Positions 50,831 to 60,100 of a DNA stretch of 63,180 bases are shown piece by piece. The stretch's first letter is position 1, and the number at the start of each line of letters is the position of its first letter. The stretch lies in NCBI GenBank assembly GCA_046546355.1, contig JBKGXZ010000003.1:1-63180 (forward strand). Direction: 5' to 3'. The translations under genes and the position numbers were made by a program. The stretch is from CAZBUB01 sp046546355 (GTDB taxonomy: Bacteria; Desulfobacterota; Desulfovibrionia; Desulfovibrionales; Desulfothermaceae). Under the pieces are notes generated by a model. That model saw nothing but the letters and a program-made list of their open reading frames with translations, was not told the DNA's origin and did no database searches.

Positions 50831-51373
50831 TTGGCTGCCCAACCAACCCAGAACCTGAACGTTTTGCTCCAGAGGCACAAGGCTGACCTGCTGGGAGTGT
50901 GGTTCGACTCTGTAGCAGGCACCTACCCGGAGCAGACCTCCAGGTTCCTGGCCAGGCAAAAGGATCAGTTCGCTAACCCGGTAGGGGCCACTGTATCCAA
51001 GGAGCTGGAGAACATCTTCCAGGAGCTTCTTTTGCAGGAATCTACTGCTGAGCTGCAGAACTACCTGGATGCAATTCTGCGCATCAGGGCGGTACAAGGC
51101 TTCCCCCCGTCCAGGGCAGTGGGGTTTGTGGCCGCGCTGAAGCGCATTGTGCGGGACAGATTGGGCCCAGAGATCGAATCCCAGGGGCTGCAGCAGGAGC
51201 TGCTCCTGTTCGAGGAAAGGATTGATCAATTGTCTCTGCTGGCCTTTGATATCTATATGCAGTGCCGGGAGAAGATCTGGGAGCTGAAGGCCAAAGAGGC
51301 CCAGAACAGGACCATGAATCTGTTGCGCAAAAGGGCCAATGTAGATTGGTCTTCCCAGGAGGAATCTTCTTAG
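50831..51373 (+). CDS. RsbRD-N-like sensor domain protein upstream of dsrM
   Basis: 180 residues, all helical. It has the RsbRD N-terminal pattern: a start LQRHKADLLGVWFDSVAGTYPEQTSRFLARQKDQFANPVG and a middle GFPPSRAVGFVAALKRIVRD. There is no STAS domain, so only the sensory half is present. Genes of this type are commonly found directly upstream of dsrM in sulfate reducers. A regulatory or chaperone role for the DsrMKJOP complex is likely but not proven. The start is TTG (AAGAGGT upstream); no ATG fits. Confidence 0.8.
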   Translation: MAAQPTQNLNVLLQRHKADLLGVWFDSVAGTYPEQTSRFLARQKDQFANPVGATVSKELENIFQELLLQESTAELQNYLDAILRIRAVQGFPPSRAVGFVAALKRIVRDRLGPEIESQGLQQELLLFEERIDQLSLLAFDIYMQCREKIWELKAKEAQNRTMNLLRKRANVDWSSQEESS

Positions 51374-51429
51374 GCAGTTGGCTGATGCAACCTGGAAGCA
51401 CAGGAAAAGAGGAAGCGAGGTGAGGCAGT

Positions 51430-52428
51430 ATGAACGCTCTTTATTCACTGGTTATCGTGATAGCCTTGATAGTGGTTCCATTGCTTGGGGCAGGGGCTGC
51501 TGGCTGGCATGCCCTGTTCGGGGTGGTGGTGCCCTATCTCGCGCTAATAGCCTTTGCTGCGGGCTTTGTTTACCGGGTCCTGGACTGGGGACGCTCTGCA
51601 GTACCCTTCCGGATCCCTACCACTGCTGGACAGCAGTACAGCCATGACTGGATAAAGCCCTCCAAGCTGGATAATCCCTCTACCACCGCAGGTGTGGTGG
51701 GTAGAATGATCCTGGAGGTCCTGCTGTTTCGGTCCCTGTTCCGCAACACTCGGATGCGTCTGCACCAGGACCAGGGCACCAAGCTCAGCTACGGCTCCAC
51801 CAAATGGCTCTGGCTGGGAGCAATTGCTTTCCACGCAACCTTTTTTCTGATTCTGGCCAGGCATATGCGCTACTTCACAGAACCTGTCCCCGGTATCTTT
51901 ACCTGGCTGGACTTCTTGGATGGCATCCTGCAGATCGGATTGCCAGTACTATATGTAAGCAATATCATTATTCTTCTAGCCCTGCTCTTTTTGCTGCTGC
52001 GCAGGGTGCTGGAACCCAATCTGCGCTATATCTCCCTGCCTGCAGACTATTTTCCTCTTTTTCTGCTGCTTAGCATTGTGATCTCTGGAATGCTGATGCG
52101 CTATTTCGCGCATACGGACATCATCAACATCAAGGTTCTGGCTATGGGGCTGGTGACCTTTAATCCGCAAGTCCCTGCAAACATAGGAGTCACCTTCTAC
52201 GTGCACCTGTTCCTGGTCTGTGTGCTGCTGGCCTATTTTCCCTGGAGCAAACTGATGCATTTGGCCGGGGTGTTTTTCAGCCCCACCAGGAATCTGGCCA
52301 ACAACAGCAGGATGCAAAGGCATATAAATCCCTGGAACTACCCGGTTAAGGTGCATACTTACGAGGAATGGGAAGACGAAAATCGGGAGCGTTTGAAAGA
52401 AGCAGGGCTTCCTGTGGAAAAGGAGTAA
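51430..52428 (+). CDS. dsrM: DsrM, membrane cytochrome b subunit of the sulfite-reduction electron-transfer complex
   Basis: 332 residues with five to six transmembrane helices, as in NarI-type cytochromes. Heme b ligands are expected among IAFHATFFLILARHM and VTFYVHLFLVC. The conserved C-terminal FSPTRNLANNSRMQRHINPWNYPVK segment is diagnostic for DsrM. It exchanges electrons with menaquinol and passes them to DsrK. It is three bases from dsrK, and the gene order M-K-J-O-P is complete. Confidence 0.96.
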   Translation: MNALYSLVIVIALIVVPLLGAGAAGWHALFGVVVPYLALIAFAAGFVYRVLDWGRSAVPFRIPTTAGQQYSHDWIKPSKLDNPSTTAGVVGRMILEVLLFRSLFRNTRMRLHQDQGTKLSYGSTKWLWLGAIAFHATFFLILARHMRYFTEPVPGIFTWLDFLDGILQIGLPVLYVSNIIILLALLFLLLRRVLEPNLRYISLPADYFPLFLLLSIVISGMLMRYFAHTDIINIKVLAMGLVTFNPQVPANIGVTFYVHLFLVCVLLAYFPWSKLMHLAGVFFSPTRNLANNSRMQRHINPWNYPVKVHTYEEWEDENRERLKEAGLPVEKE

Positions 52429-52431
52429 AAT

Positions 52432-54039
52432 ATGTCAAAGCTACCCACACCAGAACAACTTGCTGCCTCCATTGATCATAGGCCACCAGCCAAGTCCTGG
52501 ATGGACATACCGCCCAACTTCAGGCCTGGTACCTGGAGCTATCCAGCGCACCCCAAGAACTTGAAGATCATGGATTTCCCCAATCCCAGGGAATGGTCCC
52601 CCACGGATGAGGACTGGCAGCTGCCGGAGAACTGGCAGGAGATCATTTACGAGGGCTTCAGGGAAAGGCTGCATAAGTACCGTTCCCTGAAGGTGTTTAT
52701 GGACATCTGTGTCCGCTGCGGGGCATGTGCAGACAAGTGCCACTACTTTATCGGCTCCGGAGATCCCAAGAACATGCCTGTGCTTAGGGCGGAGCTGTTG
52801 CGCTCCGTCTATCGCAAGGACTTTACCACTGCAGGCAAGATCCTGGGCAGGATTAGTGGCTCCAGGGGCCTGACCGAGGATGTGATCAAGGAATGGTTCC
52901 TTTATTTCTACCAATGCTCAGAGTGCAGGCGCTGTTCCTTGTTCTGCCCCTACGGCATTGATACTGCCGAAGTTACCATGATGGCCAGGGAACTATTGAA
53001 CCTGGTGGGCCTGAACATCAACTGGGTCATGGAGCCTGTGGCCAACTGCTTCAAGTTGGGCAATCACCTGGGCATCCCACCGCACACCTTCAAGGATATC
53101 GTAGATTTCATGTGCGAAGACATAGAGGATGTCACCGGGATTTCCATTGAGCCTCCCATAAATAAGAAGGGTGCGGAGATCCTGTTCGTGACCCCTTCCG
53201 GAGACTATTTCGCTGATCCAGGCACCTATACCTTCATGGGCTATCTGATGCTCTTCCATGAGCTGGGCCTGGACTACACCATGAGCGCTTATGCCTCAGA
53301 AGGCGGCAATTTCGGGCTGTTCACCTCAGCAGAGGCCATGAAGCGGCTGAACGCCAAGATCTATGCTGAAGCCAAGAGGCTGGGGGTGAAGTGGATCCTG
53401 GGTGGAGAATGCGGGCACATGTGGCGAGTACTGAATCAGTACATGGACACCATGAACGGTCCAGCTGATTTCCTGGAAGTTCCCCGCAATCCGCTGACCG
53501 GCACTGTGTTCCACAATGCCCAGTCCACCAAGATGATCCATATCACGGAGTTCACCTCGGATCTGATCAAAAACAATGTTTTGAACCTGGATCCCAGCCG
53601 CAACGACCACATGAAGGTCACCTATCACGATTCCTGCAATCCCGCCAGGGCCATGGGCTTGCTGGAAGAGCCCAGGTACATAATCAAGAATGTCTGCAAC
53701 AATTTCTATGAGATGCCGGAGCAGACCATCAGGGAGCAGACGTTTTGCTGCGGCTCGGGTGCTGGGCTGAACAACGAGGAGTTTATGGAGATGCGCATGT
53801 GCGGAGGTCTGCCCCGGGCTAACGCAGTCAAGCATGTGCATGACAAGTACGGGGTGAATATGCTGAGCTGCATTTGCGCTATTGACAGGGCTGCCTTGCC
53901 CCCGCTCATGGATTATTGGGTGCCTGAAGTGGGTGTGACCGGAGTGCACGAGCTGGTGGCCAACGCCTTGGTCATGCGCGGGGAGCAGGAAAGGGAGACT
54001 GACCTGCGCGGAGAACCCTTACCCGGAAAGGAGGGTTAG
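52432..54039 (+). CDS. dsrK: DsrK, HdrD-like iron-sulfur catalytic subunit
   Basis: 535 residues. Two [4Fe-4S] ferredoxin motifs, CVRCGACADKC and CSECRRCSLFCPYG, lie near 95-175. The C-terminal CCG-type domain has DSCNPARAMGLLEEPR and FCCGSGAG, which in HdrD form the noncubane cluster that reduces disulfides. In sulfate reducers the likely substrate is the DsrC trisulfide or disulfide. The protein is cytoplasmic and attached to DsrM. It lies between dsrM (3 bases) and dsrJ. Confidence 0.97.
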   Translation: MSKLPTPEQLAASIDHRPPAKSWMDIPPNFRPGTWSYPAHPKNLKIMDFPNPREWSPTDEDWQLPENWQEIIYEGFRERLHKYRSLKVFMDICVRCGACADKCHYFIGSGDPKNMPVLRAELLRSVYRKDFTTAGKILGRISGSRGLTEDVIKEWFLYFYQCSECRRCSLFCPYGIDTAEVTMMARELLNLVGLNINWVMEPVANCFKLGNHLGIPPHTFKDIVDFMCEDIEDVTGISIEPPINKKGAEILFVTPSGDYFADPGTYTFMGYLMLFHELGLDYTMSAYASEGGNFGLFTSAEAMKRLNAKIYAEAKRLGVKWILGGECGHMWRVLNQYMDTMNGPADFLEVPRNPLTGTVFHNAQSTKMIHITEFTSDLIKNNVLNLDPSRNDHMKVTYHDSCNPARAMGLLEEPRYIIKNVCNNFYEMPEQTIREQTFCCGSGAGLNNEEFMEMRMCGGLPRANAVKHVHDKYGVNMLSCICAIDRAALPPLMDYWVPEVGVTGVHELVANALVMRGEQERETDLRGEPLPGKEG

Positions 54040-54042
54040 CTG

Positions 54043-54435
54043 ATGTACGATGGCGGGAAAATAATAGCGGGCCTGGTGGTGTTCCTGATCCTGCTGTCCT
54101 TTCCGGTGTGGTACAATGTGGGCGGAGCCCCATACCAGGAGCCGGATCTGGAGCTTCCCGAGGACGAGGAGGAATGCATAGAGCCTACCCAATGGATACG
54201 GGACAATCACATGAAGCTCCTGGATGAGTGGAGGGACAATTTTGTCCGGGACAGGGACGAGGTTATGTATATTAGCAGCACCGGCCAGAAAGTGGAGATG
54301 AGCCTGCAGAATACCTGCATGGAATGCCACACCACCTATGACGAATTTTGCGACAAGTGTCACACCACTGCCGCAGTCAACGTCTATTGCTGGGATTGCC
54401 ATGTAGAACCTGAGGAGGTTTCCAATGCACAATAA
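54043..54435 (+). CDS. dsrJ: DsrJ, triheme cytochrome c
   Basis: 130 residues. An N-terminal uncleaved anchor (about 6-22) leads to a periplasmic domain with exactly three heme sites: CMECH (92-96), CDKCH (103-107) and CWDCH (116-120). Cys45 in ECIEPTQWIRDNH corresponds in position to the Cys that is a distal heme ligand in Allochromatium DsrJ (Cys46). It may serve a periplasmic thiol or sulfur step. Its end overlaps dsrO by 11 bases. Confidence 0.96.
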   Translation: MYDGGKIIAGLVVFLILLSFPVWYNVGGAPYQEPDLELPEDEEECIEPTQWIRDNHMKLLDEWRDNFVRDRDEVMYISSTGQKVEMSLQNTCMECHTTYDEFCDKCHTTAAVNVYCWDCHVEPEEVSNAQ

Positions 54436-55198
54436 CAGGAGGAAATTTCTCAAACTGGCTGGCTTGACTGCAGCTTTGAGCCTGGGCGGCGGCTCCCTGC
54501 ACAGCGCACTGCGACCCAAGGCAAAGCGCTATACAGAGAGAAAGGATGCTCTACAGGCCAAACGCTGGGGCATGCTGATTGACACCAGGGAATTCCAGAC
54601 CGAGGAAGACTTCCAGAAGGTGATTGAGGCTTGTCACTCTGTGCACAACGTTCCTCAGGAGCTGCCCAATTCCAAACAGGAAATCAAGTGGATATGGACC
54701 GAGGTCTTTCACCATCTTTTTCCTTCCCAAGAAAATCCCTATCTGGCACATGAACTTGAGGATAGACGCGTTTTGACCCTTTGCAATCACTGCGACGATC
54801 CTCCTTGTGTGCGGGTCTGTCCCACAAAGGCCACCTTCAAGCGCGAAGACGGCATCGTAATGATGGATTTTCACCGCTGCATAGGCTGCAGGTACTGTAT
54901 GGCAGGCTGCCCTTACGGATCTCGCAGCTTCAACTTTTTTGAGCCAGCGCCATACGTCAAGGACTTGAATCCTGAGTATCCCACCCGGACCAGAGGCGTG
55001 GTGGAGAAGTGCACCTTCTGCGTGGACCGCCTAGACAAGGGCCAGATGCCCGCCTGCGTGGAGGCCAGCAACGGAGCCATCATCTTCGGGGACCTGGACG
55101 ATCCTGAATCCGAGATCCGCCAAAAGCTGCAAGAACATTTTACCCTGCGGCGCAAAGTGGAACTGGGCAGCAATCCTTGTGTTTTTTACCTAGTCTAG
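54425..55198 (+). CDS. dsrO: DsrO, Tat-exported ferredoxin-like subunit
   Basis: 257 residues with a twin-arginine signal (NNRRKFLKLAGL) and motifs CNHCDDPPCVRVCP, CIGCRYCMAGCPYG and CTFCVDRLDKGQMPACVEA in the order typical of DsrO and HybA-type subunits. It lies on the periplasmic face between DsrP and DsrJ. It overlaps dsrJ and precedes dsrP by nine bases. Confidence 0.96.
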   Translation: MHNNRRKFLKLAGLTAALSLGGGSLHSALRPKAKRYTERKDALQAKRWGMLIDTREFQTEEDFQKVIEACHSVHNVPQELPNSKQEIKWIWTEVFHHLFPSQENPYLAHELEDRRVLTLCNHCDDPPCVRVCPTKATFKREDGIVMMDFHRCIGCRYCMAGCPYGSRSFNFFEPAPYVKDLNPEYPTRTRGVVEKCTFCVDRLDKGQMPACVEASNGAIIFGDLDDPESEIRQKLQEHFTLRRKVELGSNPCVFYLV

Positions 55199-55207
55199 GG
55201 GGCGCAT

Positions 55208-56368
55208 ATGCTGGAAAAAGCTTTATACGGAGACAAAAAGTACTGGGCCTGGGTCATATTCCTGCTGGCCTTGATCGGAATGGGCAGCATTTTCTACCTG
55301 ATCCAGCTTTCCCAGGGGCTGAGCGTTACTGGTATGAGCAGGGACGTGTCCTGGGGCTTCTACATTGCCCAATTCACCTATCTGGTGGGAGTGGCTGCTT
55401 CTGCGGTCATGCTGGTGTTGCCTTTTTACCTGCACAACTACAAGAAATTTGAGAGGATGATCATCCTTGGCGAGTTCATGGCTGTGGCAGCCGTGGTCAT
55501 GTGCCTGGGATTCATCGTGGTGGATCTGGGCCAGCCCCAGAGGCTGATGAATGTGCTGCTGCATCCTACTCCGAATTCCATTTTGTTCTGGGATATGGTG
55601 GTCTTAAACGGCTACCTGCTCTTGAATATCCTTATTGGCTGGACCAATCTTCGAGCAGAGCATCAGGGGCTGCAGCACCCCGGCTGGCTGAAGCCCTTGA
55701 TTTACATTTCTATTGTCTGGGCCTTCAGCATTCATACTGTGACCGCATTCCTTTACCAGGGCCTGCCAGGGAGGCACTACTGGCTGACCGCGATCCTGGC
55801 CGCCAGGTTTTTGTCCTCTGCATTTTGCTCTGGTCCGGCCATCTTGCTTTTGCTCTCCTTGATCGTGAAAAAGATCGCCAACTACGATCCAGGCAGGGAG
55901 GCCATTCAGACCTTGGCCAAGATCATAACCTACGCCATGGTGGCCAATGTATTCCTGTTCCTGCTGGAGGTATTCACCTCCTTTTACAGCAATATCCCCG
56001 GCCATATGCACACCAAGACTTATCTGTTCACTGGTCTGCACGGCTCAGGGGCCCTAGTGGCCTGGATGTGGATCATGGCTGCGGCAGGTCTTTTATCCCT
56101 AGTGATATTGATACCCCCCAGGTTCAGGAACAATAATGAGACGCTGGTTGTGGGCCTGGTACTGCTGATTTTAGCCACCTGGATCGATAAGGGCATGGCC
56201 TTGGTGGTGGGCGGGTTCATACCGAACCCGTTTGAGACCATTACAGAGTATATGCCCACATTTTCGGAGCTTATGATCTCTTTGATGATATATGCAACAG
56301 GTGCCTTGGTCTTGACAGTGCTTTGGAAAGTAGCTATCGGGGTCAAGAAGGAAATCGGAGCGGCATGA
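55208..56368 (+). CDS. dsrP: DsrP, NrfD/PsrC-type membrane quinone-interacting subunit
   Basis: 386 residues with about ten transmembrane helices and no heme ligand pattern. The first helix is near 10-29; a quinone-site region follows in VSWGFYIAQFTYLVGVAAS. It interacts with menaquinol on the periplasmic side and DsrO. Last gene of the dsrMKJOP cluster; a ferredoxin gene follows after 79 bases. Confidence 0.96.
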   Translation: MLEKALYGDKKYWAWVIFLLALIGMGSIFYLIQLSQGLSVTGMSRDVSWGFYIAQFTYLVGVAASAVMLVLPFYLHNYKKFERMIILGEFMAVAAVVMCLGFIVVDLGQPQRLMNVLLHPTPNSILFWDMVVLNGYLLLNILIGWTNLRAEHQGLQHPGWLKPLIYISIVWAFSIHTVTAFLYQGLPGRHYWLTAILAARFLSSAFCSGPAILLLLSLIVKKIANYDPGREAIQTLAKIITYAMVANVFLFLLEVFTSFYSNIPGHMHTKTYLFTGLHGSGALVAWMWIMAAAGLLSLVILIPPRFRNNNETLVVGLVLLILATWIDKGMALVVGGFIPNPFETITEYMPTFSELMISLMIYATGALVLTVLWKVAIGVKKEIGAA

Positions 56369-56447
56369 GGCCACATTTGGCAACCAGACAAAGCAGAGCT
56401 GAGACGCTTGCTGGTCAGGAATGATTAACTACTTTTAGGAGGTAGCA

Positions 56448-56633
56448 ATGCCAAGGGTAATTATTGACGAAGAAAAGTGCGAAGGCTGTGGGGAGTGCGT
56501 AGATACTTGCCCTGCCGAAGTCTTGGAGATGCAAAACGGCAAGGCAGTGGTGGTCAACGAAGACGAATGCCTGGAATGCGAATCCTGTGTGGAGGTCTGT
56601 GAGCAGGGGGCTATCACCCTAGAGACAGACTAG
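56448..56633 (+). CDS. 2[4Fe-4S] ferredoxin encoded after dsrP
   Basis: 61 residues, bacterial-type ferredoxin. Motifs CEGCGECVDTCP and CLECESCVEVCE provide two [4Fe-4S] clusters; charge is strongly negative. AGGAGG precedes the ATG. A terminator follows. It may be part of the dsrMKJOP transcript and deliver electrons in the cytoplasm, but its partner is not known. Confidence 0.95.
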   Translation: MPRVIIDEEKCEGCGECVDTCPAEVLEMQNGKAVVVNEDECLECESCVEVCEQGAITLETD

Positions 56634-56729
56634 ACCTGTATTGAGCCGGGTTGAGAAACGAGCAATCTCCAGCAGGTAGTGAGCAAAGGCGCACATAGCT
56701 GCCAGGAATCTACCTGCGGGACACTGAAT

Positions 56730-56767
56730 AGGCCCCTGGTATATGGATACATATTAGGGGCCTTTTT
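56730..56767 (+). terminator. Rho-independent terminator after the ferredoxin gene
   Basis: AGGCCCCT (56730-56737) and AGGGGCCT (56756-56763) with an A/T-rich 18-base loop, then TTTTA. It ends the dsrMKJOP-ferredoxin transcript before the YkgJ-type gene. Confidence 0.8.
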
Positions 56768-56857
56768 AGTGGTTTGACCTATGAACAGAATATAAGGCAG
56801 TATACTGCCCCTCATCACCCAGAGCCTCAAGACAGCAGAGCAGCTGAAGGATTTTGT

Positions 56858-57574
56858 ATGCATCTAGATTTCAGTTCCTTTTTTGCCAGGTACGAACAGC
56901 TGGCCAAGGAAGCGGAGCAGATATTCGACAGGGTCAGGCAGAGCTGTCCAGAGCAAGTAACCTGCAGCCTAGGCTGCAGCGACTGTTGTTATGCGCTGTT
57001 TGATTTGACCCTGGTGGAAGCCATGTACATCAACAGCAAGTTTCAGGAACAGCTTTCTGAGGAGCAGCAACAGCAAGTCCTGGAGCGGGCGGATGAGGCG
57101 GATCGCCAAGCCTACCGCATCAAGCGCAGGATATTCAGGTCCAGGCAGCAGGGCAAGGATACGGACAGCCTGCTGGATGAAGCAGGCAGGCACCGGGTGC
57201 GCTGCCCGCTGCTTTCAAAACAGCAGCAGTGCCTGTTGTACCAGTTTAGGCCTATTACCTGCAGACTGTATGGGATCCCCATGTCCATGGATGGTGTGGT
57301 AAGTACTTGTGCTTACTCAGGCTTCCAGGAAGGGGGCCAGTATCCCACAGTATATATGGAGAAAATATATAAACGCCTGCAGGATATCAGTCACGATCTG
57401 GTCCAGAGCATTCCCACCAAGCATCTTCAGCTGGCTGAGGTCCTGGTGCCGGTATCTATGGCCCTCATGAACAGATATGACCATGAATATCTGGGCATAG
57501 TCCAGACTCCGAAGCAGGAAGCTTCCAGCCCAAGGTCTGCAGAATGGACTCTGCCCGGGTCTGAGGATGAATAG
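56858..57574 (+). CDS. YkgJ-type cysteine-cluster protein in the dsr region
   Basis: 238 residues. The YkgJ (CxxCxxxxCC-like) pattern is visible: CSLGCSDCCYALFDL near residue 31, then RCPLL...CLLYQFRPITCRLYG near 120-145, likely holding a zinc or Fe-S site. The start at 56858 (GAAGGA seven bases upstream) is preferred to 56774. It is followed within 2 bases by the 116-residue gene and then a TPR gene. The trio sits between dsrMKJOP-ferredoxin and dsrAB. Function unknown; a role in metal or sulfur-cofactor handling is only a guess. Confidence 0.8.
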   Translation: MHLDFSSFFARYEQLAKEAEQIFDRVRQSCPEQVTCSLGCSDCCYALFDLTLVEAMYINSKFQEQLSEEQQQQVLERADEADRQAYRIKRRIFRSRQQGKDTDSLLDEAGRHRVRCPLLSKQQQCLLYQFRPITCRLYGIPMSMDGVVSTCAYSGFQEGGQYPTVYMEKIYKRLQDISHDLVQSIPTKHLQLAEVLVPVSMALMNRYDHEYLGIVQTPKQEASSPRSAEWTLPGSEDE

Positions 57575-57576
57575 TT

Positions 57577-57927
57577 ATGCCTGAGCAGGATCCCAAGAAA
57601 GCCATCTATGACAAGCTCTCCCCTAGGAGAAAGAAGTTCATAGATCGTATAGGATATGATAACTGGGAGCCATTCCAGGAGCCCAATCACCCTATAGATA
57701 TCCGCAAGGACGTTACCAGGCGGACTGCCCAGCAGCTGCTGCACGAATTTATGCGGGCTACAGGAGGAGACCAGCAAAGCGGTGCCTATGGCCGTGGTGT
57801 GCATGAATTCTGCATGGGCCTGATGGCTGCTGATGATCGCTATAAGGCCATGTTCGACTTTTGCGTCTGGTATCTGGAACAACTGCAGGCCCAGGGCATA
57901 GATCCCAGGCAGGTCTGGCAAAGGTAA
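57577..57927 (+). CDS. Small unknown protein between dsrP and dsrA
   Basis: 116 residues, soluble, mostly helical, beginning with a basic stretch (LSPRRKKFIDRIGY) followed by NWEPFQEPNHPIDIRKDVTRRTAQQLLHEFM. It has two cysteines. I know no domain. It starts two bases after the YkgJ-type gene and is followed 31 bases later by a TPR gene, so it belongs to their operon. Confidence 0.75.
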   Translation: MPEQDPKKAIYDKLSPRRKKFIDRIGYDNWEPFQEPNHPIDIRKDVTRRTAQQLLHEFMRATGGDQQSGAYGRGVHEFCMGLMAADDRYKAMFDFCVWYLEQLQAQGIDPRQVWQR

Positions 57928-57958
57928 ATTTGAACCCCGATTTTAAAGGCGAAGCTTT

Positions 57959-58585
57959 ATGAGTGAGAATTATCAAACAATGCAGGAATATATCCAGGAG
58001 CTGGAGCAGCAGCTGGAAAAAAATCCAGAAAGCGGCCTGTTGCGCTACAACAAGGCCTGTGTGCTTATCGGGCGCAATAATTACCAGGAGGCTGAACAGG
58101 AACTGAAAAAGGCAGTCCAGCTGCAGCCTGATCTGGCAGAGGCCTATGTGCAGCTGGGAGGTCTGGCACTGCGCAAGGGGGATCTGGTGACCTGTCTTAG
58201 CTACAACCAGCAGGCCAGCAAGATAAGGCCCAGATTTGCCGTGCCCCATGGTAATATTGGATTTGTACAGCTGCAGCAGGGAAACGTGGACGAGGCCATC
58301 AAGGCCTTGCGCAGGGCCTTGTCCTTTGATCCCAAGTTCGTGCAGGCCAGGAGTACTCTGGGCAGCGCTTATCTTATGCAGGGAGATCTGCAAGGCTGTA
58401 TCCAGGAGTGCCAGAAGGCAGTTGAAGAGCAGCCCACCTTTGCACCTGCCTACAACAACCTGATGCTGGCTTATATGCAACAGGGCGAATATCAGCTGGC
58501 GGCCCAGAGCTGCGAGCTGGCCCTGCAATACGGCTACGAGGTCCCGGAGGAGGTCCAGAAGGAGCTAGAGCCATACAGGCAGTAG
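57959..58585 (+). CDS. TPR-repeat protein upstream of dsrA
   Basis: 208 residues, five or so tetratricopeptide repeats (for example NKACVLIGRNNYQEAEQEL and YVQLGGLALRKGDLVTCL) from about residue 22 to 195. No signal peptide. TPR proteins mediate protein assembly, so it may scaffold one of the Dsr complexes, but this is inferred only from position between dsrMKJOP and dsrAB. GCGAAG precedes the ATG. Confidence 0.82.
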   Translation: MSENYQTMQEYIQELEQQLEKNPESGLLRYNKACVLIGRNNYQEAEQELKKAVQLQPDLAEAYVQLGGLALRKGDLVTCLSYNQQASKIRPRFAVPHGNIGFVQLQQGNVDEAIKALRRALSFDPKFVQARSTLGSAYLMQGDLQGCIQECQKAVEEQPTFAPAYNNLMLAYMQQGEYQLAAQSCELALQYGYEVPEEVQKELEPYRQ

Positions 58586-58629
58586 TCCTTGATCATCAGG
58601 ATTTCTGAGCGGGTCATTGGTTTTTATCC

Positions 58630-58658
58630 TTGACAAAGCAAATATCTTGTCCTTAAAA
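58630..58658 (+). promoter_or_regulatory. Sigma-70-type promoter of dsrABD
   Basis: TTGACA (58630-58635), 17 bases, TTAAAA (58653-58658). Predicted start near 58665, giving a leader of about 85 bases before dsrA, which has an AAGGAGG site. Confidence 0.75.
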
Positions 58659-58751
58659 TCACAATTACTCTTTCCCATATACATAAATGGCAGAAAACGT
58701 AAGCATTCAGCGCCAACCGACCAACCTTATTCCTAACAAGGAGGCAAAGTA

Positions 58752-60074
58752 ATGGCAAAACGTGAAACCCCACAGCTGGACCAGCTGGAAAGCGGGCCCT
58801 GGCCAAGCTTTGTGGCTGACTTGAAGAGACAGTCCGAGCACAGGCACGAGAACCCGAACAATGTGGAGTATCAGATTCCTGAGGACGTGGTGGACGATCT
58901 GCTGGGCGTTCTGGAGCTCTCCTACAAGGAAAAGGAGGTCCACTGGAAGCACGGCGGTATTGTGGGTGTGTTCGGCTACGGCGGTGGTGTAATTGGCCGC
59001 TACTGCGACCAGCCGGAGATGTTCCCTGGGGTTGCGCATTTTCATACTATGCGCGTCAACCAGCCCAACGGCAAGTACTACACCACAGAGTATCTGCGCC
59101 AGATCTGCGATCTGTGGGATTTCCGCGGCAGCGGAATAATGAACATGCACGGCTCCACCGGGGATATCATTTTCCTGGGTACCAGGACCGAGCAGCTGGA
59201 AGAGATCTTTTACGAGATGACCCACAAATGGGGCCAGGATCTGGGAGGCTCCGGCTCCAACCTGAGAACGCCTGCCTGCTGCTTGGGCGAATCCAGGTGC
59301 GAATGGGCCTGCTTCAATACCCAGGAGCTGTGCTATCAGCTGACCCATGAATACCAGGACGAGCTGCACAGGCCTGCCTTCCCCTACAAATTCAAGTTCA
59401 AGTTCGATGGCTGCCCCAACGGTTGCGTGGCCTCCATCGCCAGGGCGGACATGTCCTTCATCGGTACCTGGAGGGACGAGATCCAGATCGACCAGGAAGC
59501 GGTCCAGGCCTATATCGGCGGGGAAATCCCGCCCAACGGCGGAGCGCATGCTGGCAGAGACTGGGGGCCTTTTGATATCCAGAAGGAAGTCATAGAGCTG
59601 TGCCCCACCAAGTGTATGTGGATGGAGGGCAAGGAGCTGAAGATCAACAACAAGGAATGCACCAGGTGCATGCACTGCATCAATGTTATGCCCAGGGCCC
59701 TGTGGCCAGGCAAGGACAAGGGCCTGTCCATCCTGGTGGGTGCCAAGGCCCCGATCTTGGATGGCGCCCAGATGAGCTCCATGCTGGTACCTTTCATGAA
59801 GGTAGAGGAGCCCTACGACGAGATCAAGGAAGTCATTGAGAACATCTGGGACTGGTGGATGGAAGAAGGCAAGAACCGGGAGCGCTTGGGTGAGCTGATG
59901 AAGCGGCAGAGCTTCCAGAAGCTCCTGCAGGTTACCGGCCTGAAATCCATTGCCCAGCATGTACAGGAGCCCAGGCACAATCCTTACATCTACTGGTACG
60001 AGGAAGAGGTGCCTGGAAGCTGGCCTGCAAACAATGGCGACCTGCAGGACTTCAGGAAACGCCATAAACGCTAA
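58752..60074 (+). CDS. dsrA: Dissimilatory sulfite reductase alpha subunit
   Basis: 440 residues. With DsrB it reduces sulfite at a coupled siroheme-[4Fe-4S] centre. The cluster motifs CCLGESRC (siroheme-[4Fe-4S] region) and CPNGC follow the TPAC segment, and the extra ferredoxin domain (about 275-330) holds CPTKC and CTRCMHC. RxY/GRYCD near residue 82 belongs to the siroheme-binding arginine set. Gene order dsrA-dsrB-dsrD is that of sulfate reducers. Start at ATG with AAGGAGG. Confidence 0.98.
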   Translation: MAKRETPQLDQLESGPWPSFVADLKRQSEHRHENPNNVEYQIPEDVVDDLLGVLELSYKEKEVHWKHGGIVGVFGYGGGVIGRYCDQPEMFPGVAHFHTMRVNQPNGKYYTTEYLRQICDLWDFRGSGIMNMHGSTGDIIFLGTRTEQLEEIFYEMTHKWGQDLGGSGSNLRTPACCLGESRCEWACFNTQELCYQLTHEYQDELHRPAFPYKFKFKFDGCPNGCVASIARADMSFIGTWRDEIQIDQEAVQAYIGGEIPPNGGAHAGRDWGPFDIQKEVIELCPTKCMWMEGKELKINNKECTRCMHCINVMPRALWPGKDKGLSILVGAKAPILDGAQMSSMLVPFMKVEEPYDEIKEVIENIWDWWMEEGKNRERLGELMKRQSFQKLLQVTGLKSIAQHVQEPRHNPYIYWYEEEVPGSWPANNGDLQDFRKRHKR

Positions 60075-60100
60075 GAACCATTACCCAAGGAGGACCAGAT